Shown in pieces: positions 1-11,900 of a stretch of 64,000 nt of DNA. The notes under the pieces were generated by a model. The model ran no database searches, was not told the origin of the DNA, and was given only the letters and a program-made list of their open reading frames with translations. Source of the stretch: Lunularia cruciata (taxonomy: Eukaryota; Streptophyta; Marchantiopsida; Lunulariales; Lunulariaceae); assembly GCA_948567375.1 (NCBI GenBank), contig OX419758.1, positions 4,407,001-4,471,000 of the forward strand, in the 5' to 3' direction. Both the position numbers and the translations under genes were made by a program. Position 1 is the stretch's first letter, and the number at the start of each line of letters is the position of its first letter.

Positions 1-1063
1 TTGTCGTCTGCTCCTTGCTCGAAGTTTCTTTGTTTGATGGCCCTCCTCTGCTTTCAATTTCAGAGGCTTCATCTCATCTGTCTTGACTCTTATTCCATGA
101 TCTATACTATTAGAAAACAGTCCCAAAGACCTCTCGCAATAGCCCATCATAAATTCCACTAAACAAATGATGTAAGGACAACAGGAAATAATGTGATTCA
201 CTTCTTGTCTCTATAAGCTAAATCCACGGCTGAAACAGGCTCACATGCCTCCGACACTTTATTACTCTTTGCACCCATATATATGCACCTCTATATATAT
301 ATATATACAAACAAACAAGTGTAACTTCTCATCACTGTCATCTGAATGAACTCTTGAATAGAGACTTGCGAGACTTCCTAAATATTGAACACTAGGTAAA
401 GTATGGTACTGTGGTAAAGTATTAACAAACATATCTAGACCAGTGAGTGTTCCCACGTCACATGATTGATGAAACGCGATGAAACGCCTTGCTGTTTCAT
501 CAATCACATTTGCTTTTGATCAATCAAGTCACTGATAACAACCCAAACATAACCGTATATTAGTTCTTTGCAATTGTTACTTATAACAGGTATCAAGTAC
601 GTCCTTACTTCTGCTTCTCTTCGCACTGCTAGATTGACTTACATTCCATTGACTTAGATTCAATTCATTGCAATTTTCATGCTGTCATGCTTGCATTTCA
701 TATGCACGTTCTCGGTCCCATACTTAGTGGGTTCTGATTCCCCGTTTTCCGTACGGCCTCTGCTCTCATTTCTCAAATATGAGGTTCCTGGACCTTCTCT
801 TTTCCTTATCAATTAACTCCGTGTGTTTCGCTGAAATCTAATCAACTTTACATGGCACAATTTGGATCCCTTATTTGCAATCAAGTTCTAAAATCTCAGT
901 GCTTCCTTACAGCTAAGAAACCTATTTCCCAGTAAATTTCTTTCAATACTCAATACATATTGCATTCGGTATAAATTCTCACTCGTTTTATCATCAGATT
1001 ACGGATGGGCTTACTTAGTTACTTGGTTACAGCTGATGACCTCCACCTTCGCATCGGCAGAGA
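1..1063. other. Upstream spacer, no gene seen
   Basis: No coding region is supported here. Stops are frequent in all frames and the longest frames are short and featureless. A (TA)n tract of about ten units lies near 293-308. The segment lies upstream of HNL copy 1 and may hold its old promoter, but I see no core promoter element I could defend. Confidence 0.5.
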
Positions 1064-2548
1064 ATGGCGAATGATCATAAGGGTACGGGTCGTACAGCAG
1101 TTCTGGAGAAATGCTTCAGGGTGACAGTCCACAGCGAGTTTCAGAGAGCAACAGCGATGGTTCTGGATCCACGTGCAAGGTGAAAGGCGTCGTTTGGAAT
1201 CATGTGATAAACTACCGTAACACACAGAAACCACTAGTCTCACAAACAACGCTACACTGTGTGGGATTTTGGTTATACGATGTTTTCCTGGTGACACTGT
1301 TCTTTCTTTCCTTCACGACCTCCAGCTTCTATCGTACAGTTTTGTATGAGGCATTTCAATATCCTTCGAACATGTCGGTGTCCCTTAACTCCCTTTGAAA
1401 AATGACTATCTTGCTGTGGTAAACTTCTAGTCCCTCAATGAAATTAATTTCACAGAGAAATGTTTTGAACGGACTGACAATAGTTTCAATTCACAATTGA
1501 TTAGTTTCAAAGATTTCTGTGCACGAATCCTCTGCTCTCTCTGCACCAGAGTACACGATTCAATGTATTTCGGTTTGAATCATCTGAGTGATTTCGTTAG
1601 ATATTGATAAACAGAGGTATTGAGGCAAGAAACTCTAAATTTTTCTAACTCATTTGTTCTCTCAGGTGAACGACTCTGTATACATCCCATTGTCAAGCAA
1701 GCCACGGGTTTATATTGTGTTCTTTCACGGCCTTCGGTTGGAGCATGATCCTAATGCGTTTGTGTCCACTTGGACAATGTCCTGACGGAATGATCTGGCA
1801 ACAATCGTGGCTTCCTGAAACTTTTCCTGATGCGCGTATCTTAAGCATATCCTACGACTCTACTGTGGAGAAACCCGACAGAAATGCGAGAATGGATCTG
1901 TATCTGGGAGGAGAAAGTATACTCCAAGATCTGATTTTGGCTGGTGTCGGAACGGTCGAGCTGTGATATTGGTTGGTCATAGCTTTGGGGGACTACTGAT
2001 CAAACAAGTTTGTTTAGAAGCTCTGAAAGTTCAGAACCTGGCGGTTAGGAGCGGAAGGATGATTGGAAAGAATTTTCTCCAAAGTACCAGCCTCATCTTT
2101 TTCTACGGCACTCCTCATAGAGGAAATCCATTCTCAGACATAGTTAAGAAACTCAAACTGGATGGGGATTTGATGAAGTACTCGAAGATATTCAAGGTGG
2201 AGCAGTCACGGCTTCATTACAAATTTATTTACAAATACAAATGTATCACAAATTTGTAATGAGGATTTCAATCCTCATTTACTACTTTTGTACCTTTATT
2301 CCTGCCACTGTGTGCAATGCAGCATCATGTTCTACTCAGATAAGAAACTGCTACAAACAAAGCCAACAACTTAATTCCAGCCGGCACAGGGGCGGAAGAT
2401 AAAGTGCAAGGTGGTGCCTGAAGCTTCTGCAAGATACGGCGATGATCGATGAAGATGAAGATCTTGTATCGTTATGTCAACCTCGAGTCAGATGTGGTAC
2501 TAATTACCAGAAGTTGGTGGTTCATATCCAGAAAGTTCAAATTCAGGT
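1064..2548 (+). pseudogene. HNL copy 1: alpha/beta-hydrolase part, broken
   Basis: Remnant of the N-terminal SERAC1-like alpha/beta-hydrolase domain of a hydrolase-NBS-LRR immune receptor. A possible first exon starts at the ATG at 1064 and ends at a GT donor after 1179. The main hydrolase exon follows a CAG acceptor at 1663-1665. Visible blocks are VYIVFFHGLRLE, then WLPETFPDARILSISYDS, the nucleophile elbow GHSFGG (1975-1992, serine codon 1981-1983), FFYGTPHRG (about 2101-2127) and the end piece VVPEASARYG plus CQPRVRCGTNYQKLV (about 2410-2520). The reading frame shifts near 1785, again near 1955 just before GHSFGG, and again near 2440. A stretch between about 2215 and 2385 replaces hydrolase sequence with a small fold-back insertion. 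The gene cannot make the domain in one piece. Family membership is recognised from motifs; the exon model is inference. Confidence 0.8.
2214..2265. repeat. Small fold-back sequence inside the HNL1 hydrolase
   Basis: Two 12-bp inverted arms (CATTACAAATTT and AAATTTGTAATG) with a spacer of about 23 nt, directly followed by a second small hairpin (GAGGATT...AATCCTC). Copy 2 has ordinary hydrolase coding sequence at the matching position (after 8435), so this is extra sequence in copy 1. A fold-back or MITE-like insertion is the simplest reading. Confidence 0.5.
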
Positions 2549-2699
2549 GCGTTGTATGAGTTTTATGATGTTTCAACGTACAAGATTTATCTTGTCCGCC
2601 TACGTACTTTGGACCGATTATAGTTTCTTAGTATATAAGGGTCTTCCGAGGACATGATTTAGTATCGTAATGTCAGAATTATGGAGTATTTATTGTATA

Positions 2700-3020
2700 T
2701 ATCAAGCTCCACAGTAGAGGAAATTGAAACATGCAGGAAAGCACTTCCATCTTGGGAATATGCGGGATGGGTGGCATCGGCAAATCTACTTTGGCTAAGG
2801 CCGTCTTTAACAAACTAAGTTCTCAGTTCGAATTCACTCTTTTTGAAAGAGATGACTGGGAATGCTGATCAACCGGAGAGAAAGCTTCTTGAGGAAGTGC
2901 ATCACCATGGCACGAAGATGAATCAAATATTAACTTGGAACGAGTTGAGTGGAAGAAAAGCACTTGTTGTCCTAGACGAAAAGCATTTTACCTCCAGAAT
3001 GATCGTATTCAATTGAACCT
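2700..3020 (+). pseudogene. HNL copy 1: NB-ARC remnant
   Basis: Start of an NB-ARC nucleotide-binding domain, the ATP/ADP switch of plant NLR receptors. The P-loop reads GMGGIGKSTLAKAVFNKL (about 2764-2817). After a frameshift near 2850, another frame carries KLLEEVHHHGTKMNQ and the kinase-2-like KALVVLDE (about 2956-2979). The sequence then ends: no RNBS, GLPL or MHD block and no LRR follows. A possible intron (donor after 2548, acceptor near 2702) separates it from the hydrolase part. A normal NB-ARC has about 300 residues; under 100 remain. It is therefore non-functional. Confidence 0.8.
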
Positions 3021-3039
3021 GGTAATATGAAAGTTTGTT

Positions 3040-4900
3040 CACGATCAGTCTTTGTATCAAGCGGCTTGAAATACATTTTTGCAATAGATGTTTATCTTCT
3101 AGGCCGCCTCACCGTGTACCAGGATGAGGTAAGAGAGGGTGATTGCCGTCTATCAATCTTCGCATCGAGTGCTATGGAAGATATTTTCCTATGCTACACT
3201 TAATATATCAGCCATAAAGGATGGTAGATTGTATTGTTGATCTAGGTTTATACTTGTCTTCCCATTCACTTGTTCATCACCTTCTATTGCGTATACTCAA
3301 AGACCTACCATGCGAAAACACCAACCCAATTTCAGATGGGCGAAATCTGAATTGCATGAGCGGACTTCTCCACTTACTTGTCAGAATAGGTTGAGATACG
3401 GAGTCACTTGCTTTGATTGGGATACTTAAAAATCATCTGATTTCAATAATAAATGCAAACGACCATCCTAAATCTTAGTATAATCCGCTGCGACAAGGAA
3501 ATTTCAATCTTTTCTCTATATTAATGTTACCTTCAAATTTGTATTGAGAAGTAATGTATTTATAAAATTGAGAAGAAAAAAGGTAGTAGTCCAAAGGATT
3601 GTTGAGCAGTACAAAAACTAACTAAACTTCAGACTGATTTTGCAAAACAAAGCATTCCATTATTTTCAACAAGAAATTAAAATGGTACTTACATTATCCT
3701 TGATTACGTAATGTTTGACAAGTTTTGTTCCAAGCGTCTAGGTGGTGTATGAGTAAATTTATAGTAAAAATCAAATGAGATAATAACTTGAAGACAAATA
3801 TAATCAAGAGTTATATTTTTTTAATATTATCAATATAATGTGAAACTATTATTATTATTATGAAGAATCATTTGAGTAATACCAATCTCCAGGCTTTTGT
3901 AAGGTTAAGGTACAAGCGAATATTGTAGACTCCATGTATTATATATCTTAGAAATCTCATGATAAACTATCAATCTATCATCGAACGCGGGATAAGTAGG
4001 TGACTCATTCGGCGGGAATTACGCCTCCGGGGCCTTCGGACTCGGTCTAGGCTACCCGCAAGAAACTCGGCAAATAAACTATGTGCGCTTTGCAAATGAT
4101 TTTCTTATTGGAGTTATTGGTCCAAGAGCTTTGGCAGATTCATAATTTTAAAAACTAAAAATTTTGGAAAGGGAAAAACTTAAAAATAATGACCTTTGAG
4201 ACTTGAAATCTTAAAGGTCATTATTTCTTTTTAATAGACTTAAAAGGGCGGACTTAGCCAAGTGGATTGAGGCAGTGGGTTCTGGAAAGGCTAAATGCCA
4301 TTAAGTACTCGGTTCATAAGTGCGCCAAAAAAATCTATTCTGTGAAAAAGCTTATATATAAATCTGTCTTCAGTTCTATAGGCAATGCACAATCAGCAGG
4401 AAACCTAAAGCCAAAGTAGGGGAAGATGTAGGACTTCAGTATCCTCAAGGTTAGAGGTCAAGGGCACTCAGTGCCTTGTAATTGGGGCACTATTAAGATT
4501 TTAAAATGAAGTAGAGAGGTAGAAACTCACGGTAATCGAAAACCCGTAATCAAAGTGCCAAGCTTGGCAAGGTTCTGGCACGTAAAAGCTTCCAGTGTTT
4601 CTTCATGGTGAGTTAAGAATCGAAGGCGAAAAAATGTACATATGTTCTGAACTTTTATTCACCGTAATATTCCATAAATTGACGATGGGCAAACTTGCTG
4701 GTGGTTGATTGATTTATTTTAAAGTTCTAGTAGCGGACTCCTTCTTGGTGCTAGTTTTATATGCCGATATTCTGAGTGGTAGAATGCTGGTGCTACATAT
4801 ATGGATAAGTATGAAACTTAATCTTCGAATACTGATCATTAGTAATAGCTCACAGCTCAAAATTATGCATGTCAAATGGTCTACAAATAGCATCAACTAA
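3040..4900 (+). repeat. 3' flank of HNL copy 1, duplicated at 10.6-11.9 kb
   Basis: Blocks here match the sequence downstream of HNL copy 2. 3080-3430 matches about 10690-11035, and 4660-4880 matches about 11700-11880, in the same order and orientation. Between the blocks the two flanks have diverged or been replaced. Together with the two hydrolase copies this shows a tandem duplication of an HNL gene with its 3' flank. Nothing coding is seen in this flank; 4330-4650 holds no recognisable gene. Confidence 0.65.
4247..4326 (+). tRNA. tRNA-like relic (organelle tRNA-His-like 5' half or SINE head)
   Basis: The first half closely resembles plastid-type tRNA-His: GGCGGAC acceptor strand, a TAGCCAAGTGG A-box and GAGGCAGTGG. 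The 3' end GTGCGCC pairs with the 5' acceptor strand at six of seven positions, and GGTTCATA resembles a B-box/T-loop at about the right distance. The anticodon stem does not pair, so it is not a working tRNA gene. It may be a decayed organelle-DNA insertion or the head of a tRNA-derived SINE. Confidence 0.4.
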
Positions 4901-7900
4901 TAGTTAAATTCTTTTATAGAGTGTACCAATAATGCTCTTTAAAGGGCAGTGGATACGTTCTATCCAAAATAAAGTACCAAATAGGAAAGTGGAAATGATA
5001 CTCTTGGGTGTCGAGTATGGTAAACTTCTGTGTAATCTCTAATAAAGCTGCTTATATGTAATAAATACGTAAAAAGGAATGGTGATGTAAAATATTTGTC
5101 TAATATGTATCATCAAAGTTTTCACAAAGTATATTAGTTGTCGTTTTAAATTTAGTTGAATAATATGCATCAAAATATAGGGAAAGAAAGGAAAGAAGTT
5201 ACGTATATATGTCAAAAATATTTGTAATACATAAAATTTTCTTGAAAATTATACAATGTGAAAATATATGATCCCACATGATAATTATCTCTTACTTGTT
5301 TAGTTTTTTATGAAGGTGTCATGTACTTGTGTTTGTCTCCATGTGTGGTTTTCTTTTCTTTTTGCATTGCCCTTCGGTTTTCCTTTCTCGCAGTTGCTTG
5401 TTTTTGTTTCTCTTGAGTCTCTTGACTTGATGTAGTTGAGGTAACGGAACTCCAAACTTACTTTTGCCGACGGACTCCGAGACTGACGGTTGCAACGAAT
5501 GCTTCTCTGTCCGTCTTCTTCCGCGAAGTTTTGACGTAATACATGAGTACTCTGCGGGTACACTTGCTGGTAGGTTCAGTTTCTCTCTCTATTCGCTGCC
5601 AGTATTTGGTTTGTTTTGGACGCTTTGAGGAAACTAGAAGAACAAACTTGTTAAGCCATGTTTGCCTTTTTATGGTTGTCTCCAGTAGAGTACTTGACTG
5701 TGATCTAAGAGTCCTTTCATATCCGGCTTCAGCTTCACGGGGAGTCAGCAAACTCACACATGTTAAACTCTATCGTTTTTTATGTATTGTCAATATGTTC
5801 AGTCGTATCCAAGACTGCTGGTGCTCATATTTGCAAACATGCTTGCTCTTAAAGTACAATTTAGACGTAGACCTAGGGAACTGGAGTGACAAAATCGTGA
5901 GTGCGAGAATATATGTTCTATTTGGTGCCAGTGGAACGAAGGAATGCCAACCGGGAACCCTGAAAATGTTATTTAAAGTGAAGGTCGCTGAAGGACGGCG
6001 GTGTTCGATATACCCTCGAATGAAGCAAGGCACGATATGGACTATATTTCAGTCTTGAGCTAATGAGCACCATTGTTCTGAAATTTTGTTGTGAATTCAC
6101 TTCAAAATATCAAGTGAATTTTAGTAGGTCTACTTTTGGAGGTTAGAAGCTCGACAGAAGCCATGATGATCATCAATAATAACAATACCTTCGGATCTTA
6201 CGGACGAAATTCATCAGGTGTCTCTACTGTGTGTGAATACTAGATGCACATCAGGGTACACATGCCTGAAGAGGAGGGCCGGTAAGAGTACTCCTGGATA
6301 GGCTTGCACAGAAACTTACAATCAACATATTAACCAATACTGATATCATTCTTACGTAAAGATAACGAGCTGAATAGATGGAATTAAAGATTTCGCGAAG
6401 TTCTGTTACTAAGTCAAGTAAACTGTACGCAAACTCGGATCGATCCAGGTCAAATGTTGTTTCTGACCCTTTGGTGTCTTGCCCTCACCATTTTCATCTA
6501 GAGAAACGATGAAAGCTAGCGTCCTTGAACTAATACTACCTTTGCTGTGGATCTTATCCCGTGGAGTAGAAGAAGACGAGATGTTTGAGCCTGTACTGGT
6601 TCTGGTAGCTTTGGTCCTCGTCTACTGTATGTTGTAAGTGAAGAAAGGGGAAACAGTGATCGATTTGGCTGTATGTGTGCCAACATTGATGCAGTTGATT
6701 GCTACAAACCGTCCAATTTCAAAATTTGACTAGACTTGAAGGGAATCCCATTCTTAAGGGTGGAAGGACAGTACAGACTCTGAGTTTTTTTACGGATAAA
6801 CTATATCTAAACAGAGTGCTCACACATTAGTTGGATGGAGCTCAGACGTTCACCGAATCGTTAATATTCATGAACATAAAAAGCGAGTGAAGGTACCTCT
6901 CAGTGACGTGAAGAAAATCAACAGAAGAAAACATATTCAGAACTTCCAAATGTCAAGGGGAACCTCAATCAGAAGCATTACCGAACCCAACTACGAGCCT
7001 CGAGGTGCGGTCTGAACTTAGCAAGGTCCGACGAATATCTAAGATTGCTACAGTACTTTGATTTCTTATACCGATACCATTGGGCTTAGCCCCATTTTAC
7101 CTCTTGCATCTTATCTTTGTGCGGCTCGATGAGGTCTTCCCATCCTTCTTGTTATCCTACGCAGTCGCCTTTCTTTACATACAGTACTATGCCCCTATCT
7201 TGGAAGTTTCTTCCGGACCAAACGTAAAATTCTAATGTTTATTTATTGTATACATACATAAACGTGTTTTCTACGCGGTCGCCCTCTTCCTTTATTGTAT
7301 ACAACAGGACACGAGAGTTGAAAATGGAGTACGGACCCACCCACAAAGAAGAGAAGACCGCGACAACTTTAGTGTTGCAGGTAGACGTTTTGCTTTTGGT
7401 TTCCAACTTGCTTCGCAGTCTTCCACAATGTTTGTGAGGGAAATTAGCGATAGTTTTGGACGCTTGATAAATCTCAAGCAGTAGACAAGTAATTGAGATC
7501 AAAGTGTAGTCGCTCTGTTCTGTATTGGAACAGAGTGGAGTGCTGGAGTTGTTGGAGGCGGGAAAGAGCCTAGCTCGAACCGAGCAGGATCTCGGTGATC
7601 GAACCTCCGGACTAATGCTCGCAAAGGTAACACCTCTAGATGTGGCCGTGGATGATGCTGGCTGTTTTGATCAGTCCTGACATCTGCCCTGTCGATGTCA
7701 GATCTCCGTGACAGTAGTGTCTAAACAAAGCTCCAGTGATTTTGCCGACTTGTTATTTTGTTGTTGTGATTTTGTCGACTTCTTGTCAGATCGGGAGATA
7801 AACATCTCCCGATCTGAGTTGTTTGTGTACAAATAATTTAATGGAGAGACATGAAGCACTGGAAATGACAGTTTCCGACTGACATCCGCGAACTTGCATA

Positions 7901-7950
7901 ACAGACCCTTTTGCTATCCGCAAGCTGTATGATATGCAAATTGTCTATCG
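4901..7950. other. Spacer between the HNL copies, no gene seen
   Basis: About 3 kb with no recognisable domain on either strand. The longest open frame, 171 codons at 5543-6058 (+), has no motif, low-complexity character or recognisable relative, and is opposed by open frames on the other strand. I do not call it a gene. One perfect hairpin lies at 7787-7816. Confidence 0.5.
7787..7816. repeat. Perfect 13-bp-arm hairpin
   Basis: Arms CAGATCGGGAGAT and ATCTCCCGATCTG are separated by a 4-nt loop (AAAC). It lies about 300 bp upstream of the HNL copy 2 hydrolase. No function can be assigned. Confidence 0.7.
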
Positions 7951-7959
7951 ACTTTGCAG

Positions 7960-8640
7960 GTCCCAAAACGCACGAATGTCCACTGTCTTAAACTGGAATA
8001 AACATCTTCTGTACCCGCCATCAGAAACAGAGAAAGGTTGTTGTAAAATTCTCCTGTCTTGAATCAGTAGGAGAGTTTCTGACACGCAATGAGCTCAGGA
8101 CAGTCCCGGATCGGGATGAAGCTGTACGTGGAAATGGGAGAAGCTGTACTCCAAGATCTGTTTTTGGCTGGTGTCGATAAGAGTCGAGCTATGATATTGG
8201 TTGGTCATAGCTTCGGGGGATTAGTGATCAAACAAGTTTGTTTACAAGATCTGAAAGTTCAGGACCTGGCGGTTACTAGCCGGGGGATCATGGAAGCGAA
8301 TTTTCTCCAGAGTATCAAACTCATCCTCTTCTACAGCACGCCTCATGTAGGAAGTCCATTCTCGGATATGGTTGAGGAATTCAAACTGGATGGGGATGTG
8401 GTGAAGTACTCGAAGATATTCAACGTAGAGCAGTCACTCCTTCATCAAGACTTTCAGTATCTGCACTCCAAGAATCCGAAATGGCACATAAGTGGAGTCG
8501 GGGAATCGAGAATGACTGAGTCTCGTCGATGCCAAAGCTGGTTGGAAGGCGGTTTACAAAACTGCAGCAAGCCTGTGGGAAAATTTGGTGGATATGTCGC
8601 TGGTTACAGACGTGGACGATGAATCACCCATTTTAAGTAC
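7960..8640 (+). pseudogene. HNL copy 2: truncated alpha/beta-hydrolase part
   Basis: Second copy of the SERAC1-like hydrolase domain. The open stretch runs from the ATG at 8089 to a stop at 8622 (177 codons). It starts at the block matching MDLYLGGESILQDL of copy 1, so the N-terminal third with the HGL oxyanion-loop region is gone. Kept are VLQDLFLAGVDKSRA, GHSFGG (8203-8220, serine codon 8209-8211), LFYSTPHVGSPFSD and KWHISGVGES. After about residue 145 the frame leaves the family pattern and the C-terminal VPEASARYG/CQP region is absent. A CAG at about 7957-7959 may be the old acceptor site. Nucleotide identity with copy 1 is high around GHSFGG. The copy is broken at both ends and probably not functional. 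Confidence 0.78.
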
Positions 8641-8863
8641 ATGAACACCTGAAGACTCTGGCATACAGACTTGGAAATAAAATGGCGTTATCAGTACATA
8701 AAAGTTACGTTAAGGTACGGGATAGTTTCAACCATTCCTTGGCACTTTCGTTCGGATCCAAACCTTTCACTGCACTTTCTACCTTCAGGATGACCCTAAA
8801 CTGTATGTATATGCAAATCTCTCGTGTATATGCCATCTTACAAAGAAAGTATTATGAGTATGG

Positions 8864-10534
8864 TTGCAGGACAAACTGGAGAGAGTCCCGCCCGAAATTA
8901 GGTACCGGCACTTCCTGGGTTTTCTTGTTGGCGATAAGGATTGCATAAGTATAGCAGCTGTTTGCGGAATGAGAAGTCTGCGGCCCGTGGAATTGTTGGG
9001 CTTCGAATTCGTAGGGACCACGTTCAGGAAAGCTATCTTACCTTCTGCAATTGCCATCTTCAGAACTGAACTCGATTGCAGCAATGTCTCTTTTGAATCG
9101 TCCAATGCTCTCGTGATTCTGGAAATGGGATCGCTTTCATGGGAACGTTTGCAGGATTCGTTTATCAAGTTGAATATGCTCCAAACATTGTCGTTGGAGG
9201 CGAAAAACCTTGTGAACTTGTCCGAATCTTTCGGTCAGCTGACGGCTCTCCGGTATTTGGTTCTCAAATTTGAGCGGCTCACGTCCTTGCCAGCACCATT
9301 TGATCAGTTGAGAGATCTACAGTCTTTGCTTCCGGAGTGCGAAAGTATTCCAACGTTACCCGATGCCTTTGGAGAACTCGAAGAACTTCGAGAGCTTACT
9401 GTCACCTCTCTAGACCTTAGGTCTTTACCGACTACTTGCGGTCGCCTGCATCATTCGAAACGTTTGGAACTTCACAATCTACACGAGCGCTTGCCTGATG
9501 CCTTCGGCAGTCTGCTCGCTCTGGAAGATTTCCGGCTGTGGGGCTATAGTTTGCCGGATTCATTCGGGAATCTTGCGAAGTTGCATCTTCTTGAGCTCAA
9601 TTGCTGTTCCGCTTTGCGAGAATTGCCGTCTAGAATATTTGGAAACTTCGTCTGCTAGAATATTTGGTGATACGCTGGGCCCTTGTCTTGAAAGCCTGAA
9701 AATCTAAGCCGTTTACAGCAGACAGGCTTGTCCAGCATATCTGATTTTACGCGTTCCTTTCTTCTACCGGAAGCTATACGACAGTTGCCGAGCCTGGAAT
9801 ATTTGTACATCGGTAAAGCACCCATACTCACTCTGCCGGATTTACGCGGATTAACTTCACTGGAACGCTTTGCACTTGACAGGGACCCAAAATCACTAGT
9901 AGTTGACCCGCGCCTGACCAAGTTAGCAAATATACTGTCATTACCATCCACTCTGGAAACTATTGGGTTCTCCCGTTTCAGTGCAGAAATACTGCCCAGT
10001 TTGGATGCTTGTACTACGTTTCGACAGTCTTCCGAAGACTTACACGGAATAGAGAGCATACCTGACTTACACTTGCCGTCCTTAGAGACACTTCGTCTCT
10101 CCCGACTAACAAGGGTTTGCGATCTTCCCGGTCTGAATAGACTAACTTCATTGACATCCTTACATTTAGTGAATTACCCAGACTTACAACTCTCCCGCGC
10201 TTAGACAGATTAATCTCTTTGACAAAACCTGGTAATTGCTGGTCTAAACGTCACTGATCTTCCCAATTTAGGGGTACTCCCATCATTGCAAATGCTGAAA
10301 CTGAAGGCGCTGCCCTATCTCACCAAAGTACCAGAACTAGCTTTGCTTTTCCTCAGATCTTCGGAACTTGAAATAGATGGGCTAAAAGATGTAAAAGAAA
10401 TTCCCAGTTTGTGTGGACTGAGTTCTCTGAAGGACTTGATTATTACAGAGTTACCTGAGCTAAGAGAACTTTCCGCAGTTACCCTCGTTCTCTTTGAGGG
10501 TATTGTCTGTTTTACTCTCTTAAGAGATGTGTAG
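8864..10534 (+). pseudogene. HNL copy 2: leucine-rich-repeat part, broken
   Basis: LRR domain of the same receptor class. From about 9170 the repeats follow a pattern of about 23 residues with cores such as LPDAFGELEEL and LPDSFGNLAKL; about seven are read before a stop at 9656. The same frame resumes with LRR sequence at 9728-10204 (LPEAIRQLPSLEYL, LPGLNRLTSLTSL) and 10286-10534 (VPELALLFLRSSEL, IPSLCGLSSLKDL). Small indels explain the gaps: a short duplication of TAGAATATTTGG near 9631-9663 and a double frame change near 10200-10240. No NB-ARC sequence lies between this and the hydrolase at 8.1-8.6 kb, where a full receptor would carry about 1 kb. The LRR would normally sense ligands or hold the receptor off; here it cannot be made whole. 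Confidence 0.8.
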
Positions 10535-10599
10535 TGCCGGATTGGCTCCGCCCGTTTCACAAGGAGATCCCGTCGTCTTTGGCAATATTTGACCTCCAG

Positions 10600-11900
10600 G
10601 ATGGTCGTATTGTAAGAACATTCCCGTAAATATTACAGTTTATTTAGTCGATCAGTCTTGCTGTCCAGTGACTCAAAAGACAGTTTTGCAATAGGTATAT
10701 CTTCTTGGTCCATCTTGCCGTATGCCAGCATGAGGTAAGATCAGGTGATTGCAGGCTATCAATCTTTGCATCAAGTGCTACAGAAGACATTTTTTCTATG
10801 CTACACTTGATATATCAGCTGCGAAAGAATGGTAGGTTGTATTGTTGAGTTAGGTTTAATCTTCTCTTTCCATTCTCTTCTTCATTGCCTTCTATTGCTT
10901 GAACACCCATCCATTTTCAGATTCGCGAAATCTGAATGGGCACGAGCGGAATTTCCTTTCTTGCTTCTCTGAAGAGGTTAGGATACAAAGTCAGTTGTGT
11001 GATTGGGGTACTTCAAAATTATCTGATGTCGAGAAGAAGTCCAGAGGACCATCTTAAATTTTGGTGCAAACCGCCGCAACTGGTAAATCTCAAATCTTTT
11101 GCTAGATGGATGCGATACATTAAAATTTGTGTAAGGAGTGGTTCTCTTTGAGAAAATTGAGACAAAGAAAGGAAATAATGTGAAGGATTATTGACGAGTA
11201 AAAAAACTAGTTACATATCATATTCTTTTTAATTCAAAATTTATTTCCAACAAATTTATAGTAACTTGATCACATTTCGTTCAAAAAACTTTATGTATTA
11301 TTAACATCATAGGTAATAGAATTAAAAAAAATGAAGAATAAGAGTAGTTAGTGACTATGCCTGGGTAAATGTTATCATTATAAAATTCAAGTTATCATTA
11401 TTAAAAAAATATTTGAGAGATTGAATACAATATCGGTATCTTGTGTTTGTAAAGATATTGGTGTAAACTAATATAGATTCTGACCTAATTGATGGACTAA
11501 AATTAGAGAGGATTTGTTATTATATTCCTACAATTATAATAGTACATGATATAAGATATCATCTTACTATATGTAGAATTTATGTGTAATATATCCAAAA
11601 AATTATAAAATCTATGATTAATGTTTCATGTAACGAGGGGAAAAGAGTATGGTTATTCATAGTGGGAGAATTATATATAATGTGAAATTTTTTCTCTCGC
11701 GAATTCTATAAATTGACTATAAGCAAATTGCAATAATCTGCTTTAATTGATTAATATATTTTAAATTTTTAATGCCGGACTCGTTGCCGGTGCTAGTTAC
11801 ATATCCATATTCCGGTGGTGCTAAACATGGATCGTATCTTCAAATGATGATCATCTTCGTAGTTTGCTTATAAACATCATCTAAAATGCAGAATTTATAA
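10600..11900 (+). repeat. 3' flank of HNL copy 2, duplicated partner of 3.0-4.9 kb
   Basis: Same-order, same-strand match to the 3' flank of HNL copy 1. Shared blocks include the run around 10720-10830 and the pair near 11770-11830 (GCCGGACTCGTTGCCGGTGC against GCGGACTCCTTCTTGGTGC). The middle part (about 11150-11650) is AT-rich and does not match. No gene is seen. Confidence 0.65.

Noticed and set aside
4247-4326. A working tRNA-His gene
   Set aside because: The anticodon stem does not pair and no GTG anticodon sits in a proper loop; kept only as a relic.
5543-6058. 171-codon plus-strand frame between the HNL copies
   Set aside because: No motif, no recognisable composition or family, overlapping open frames on the other strand, and no splice or homology support.
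8785-9168. 127-codon minus-strand frame
   Set aside because: Lies opposite the LRR region of HNL copy 2 and has no independent motif.
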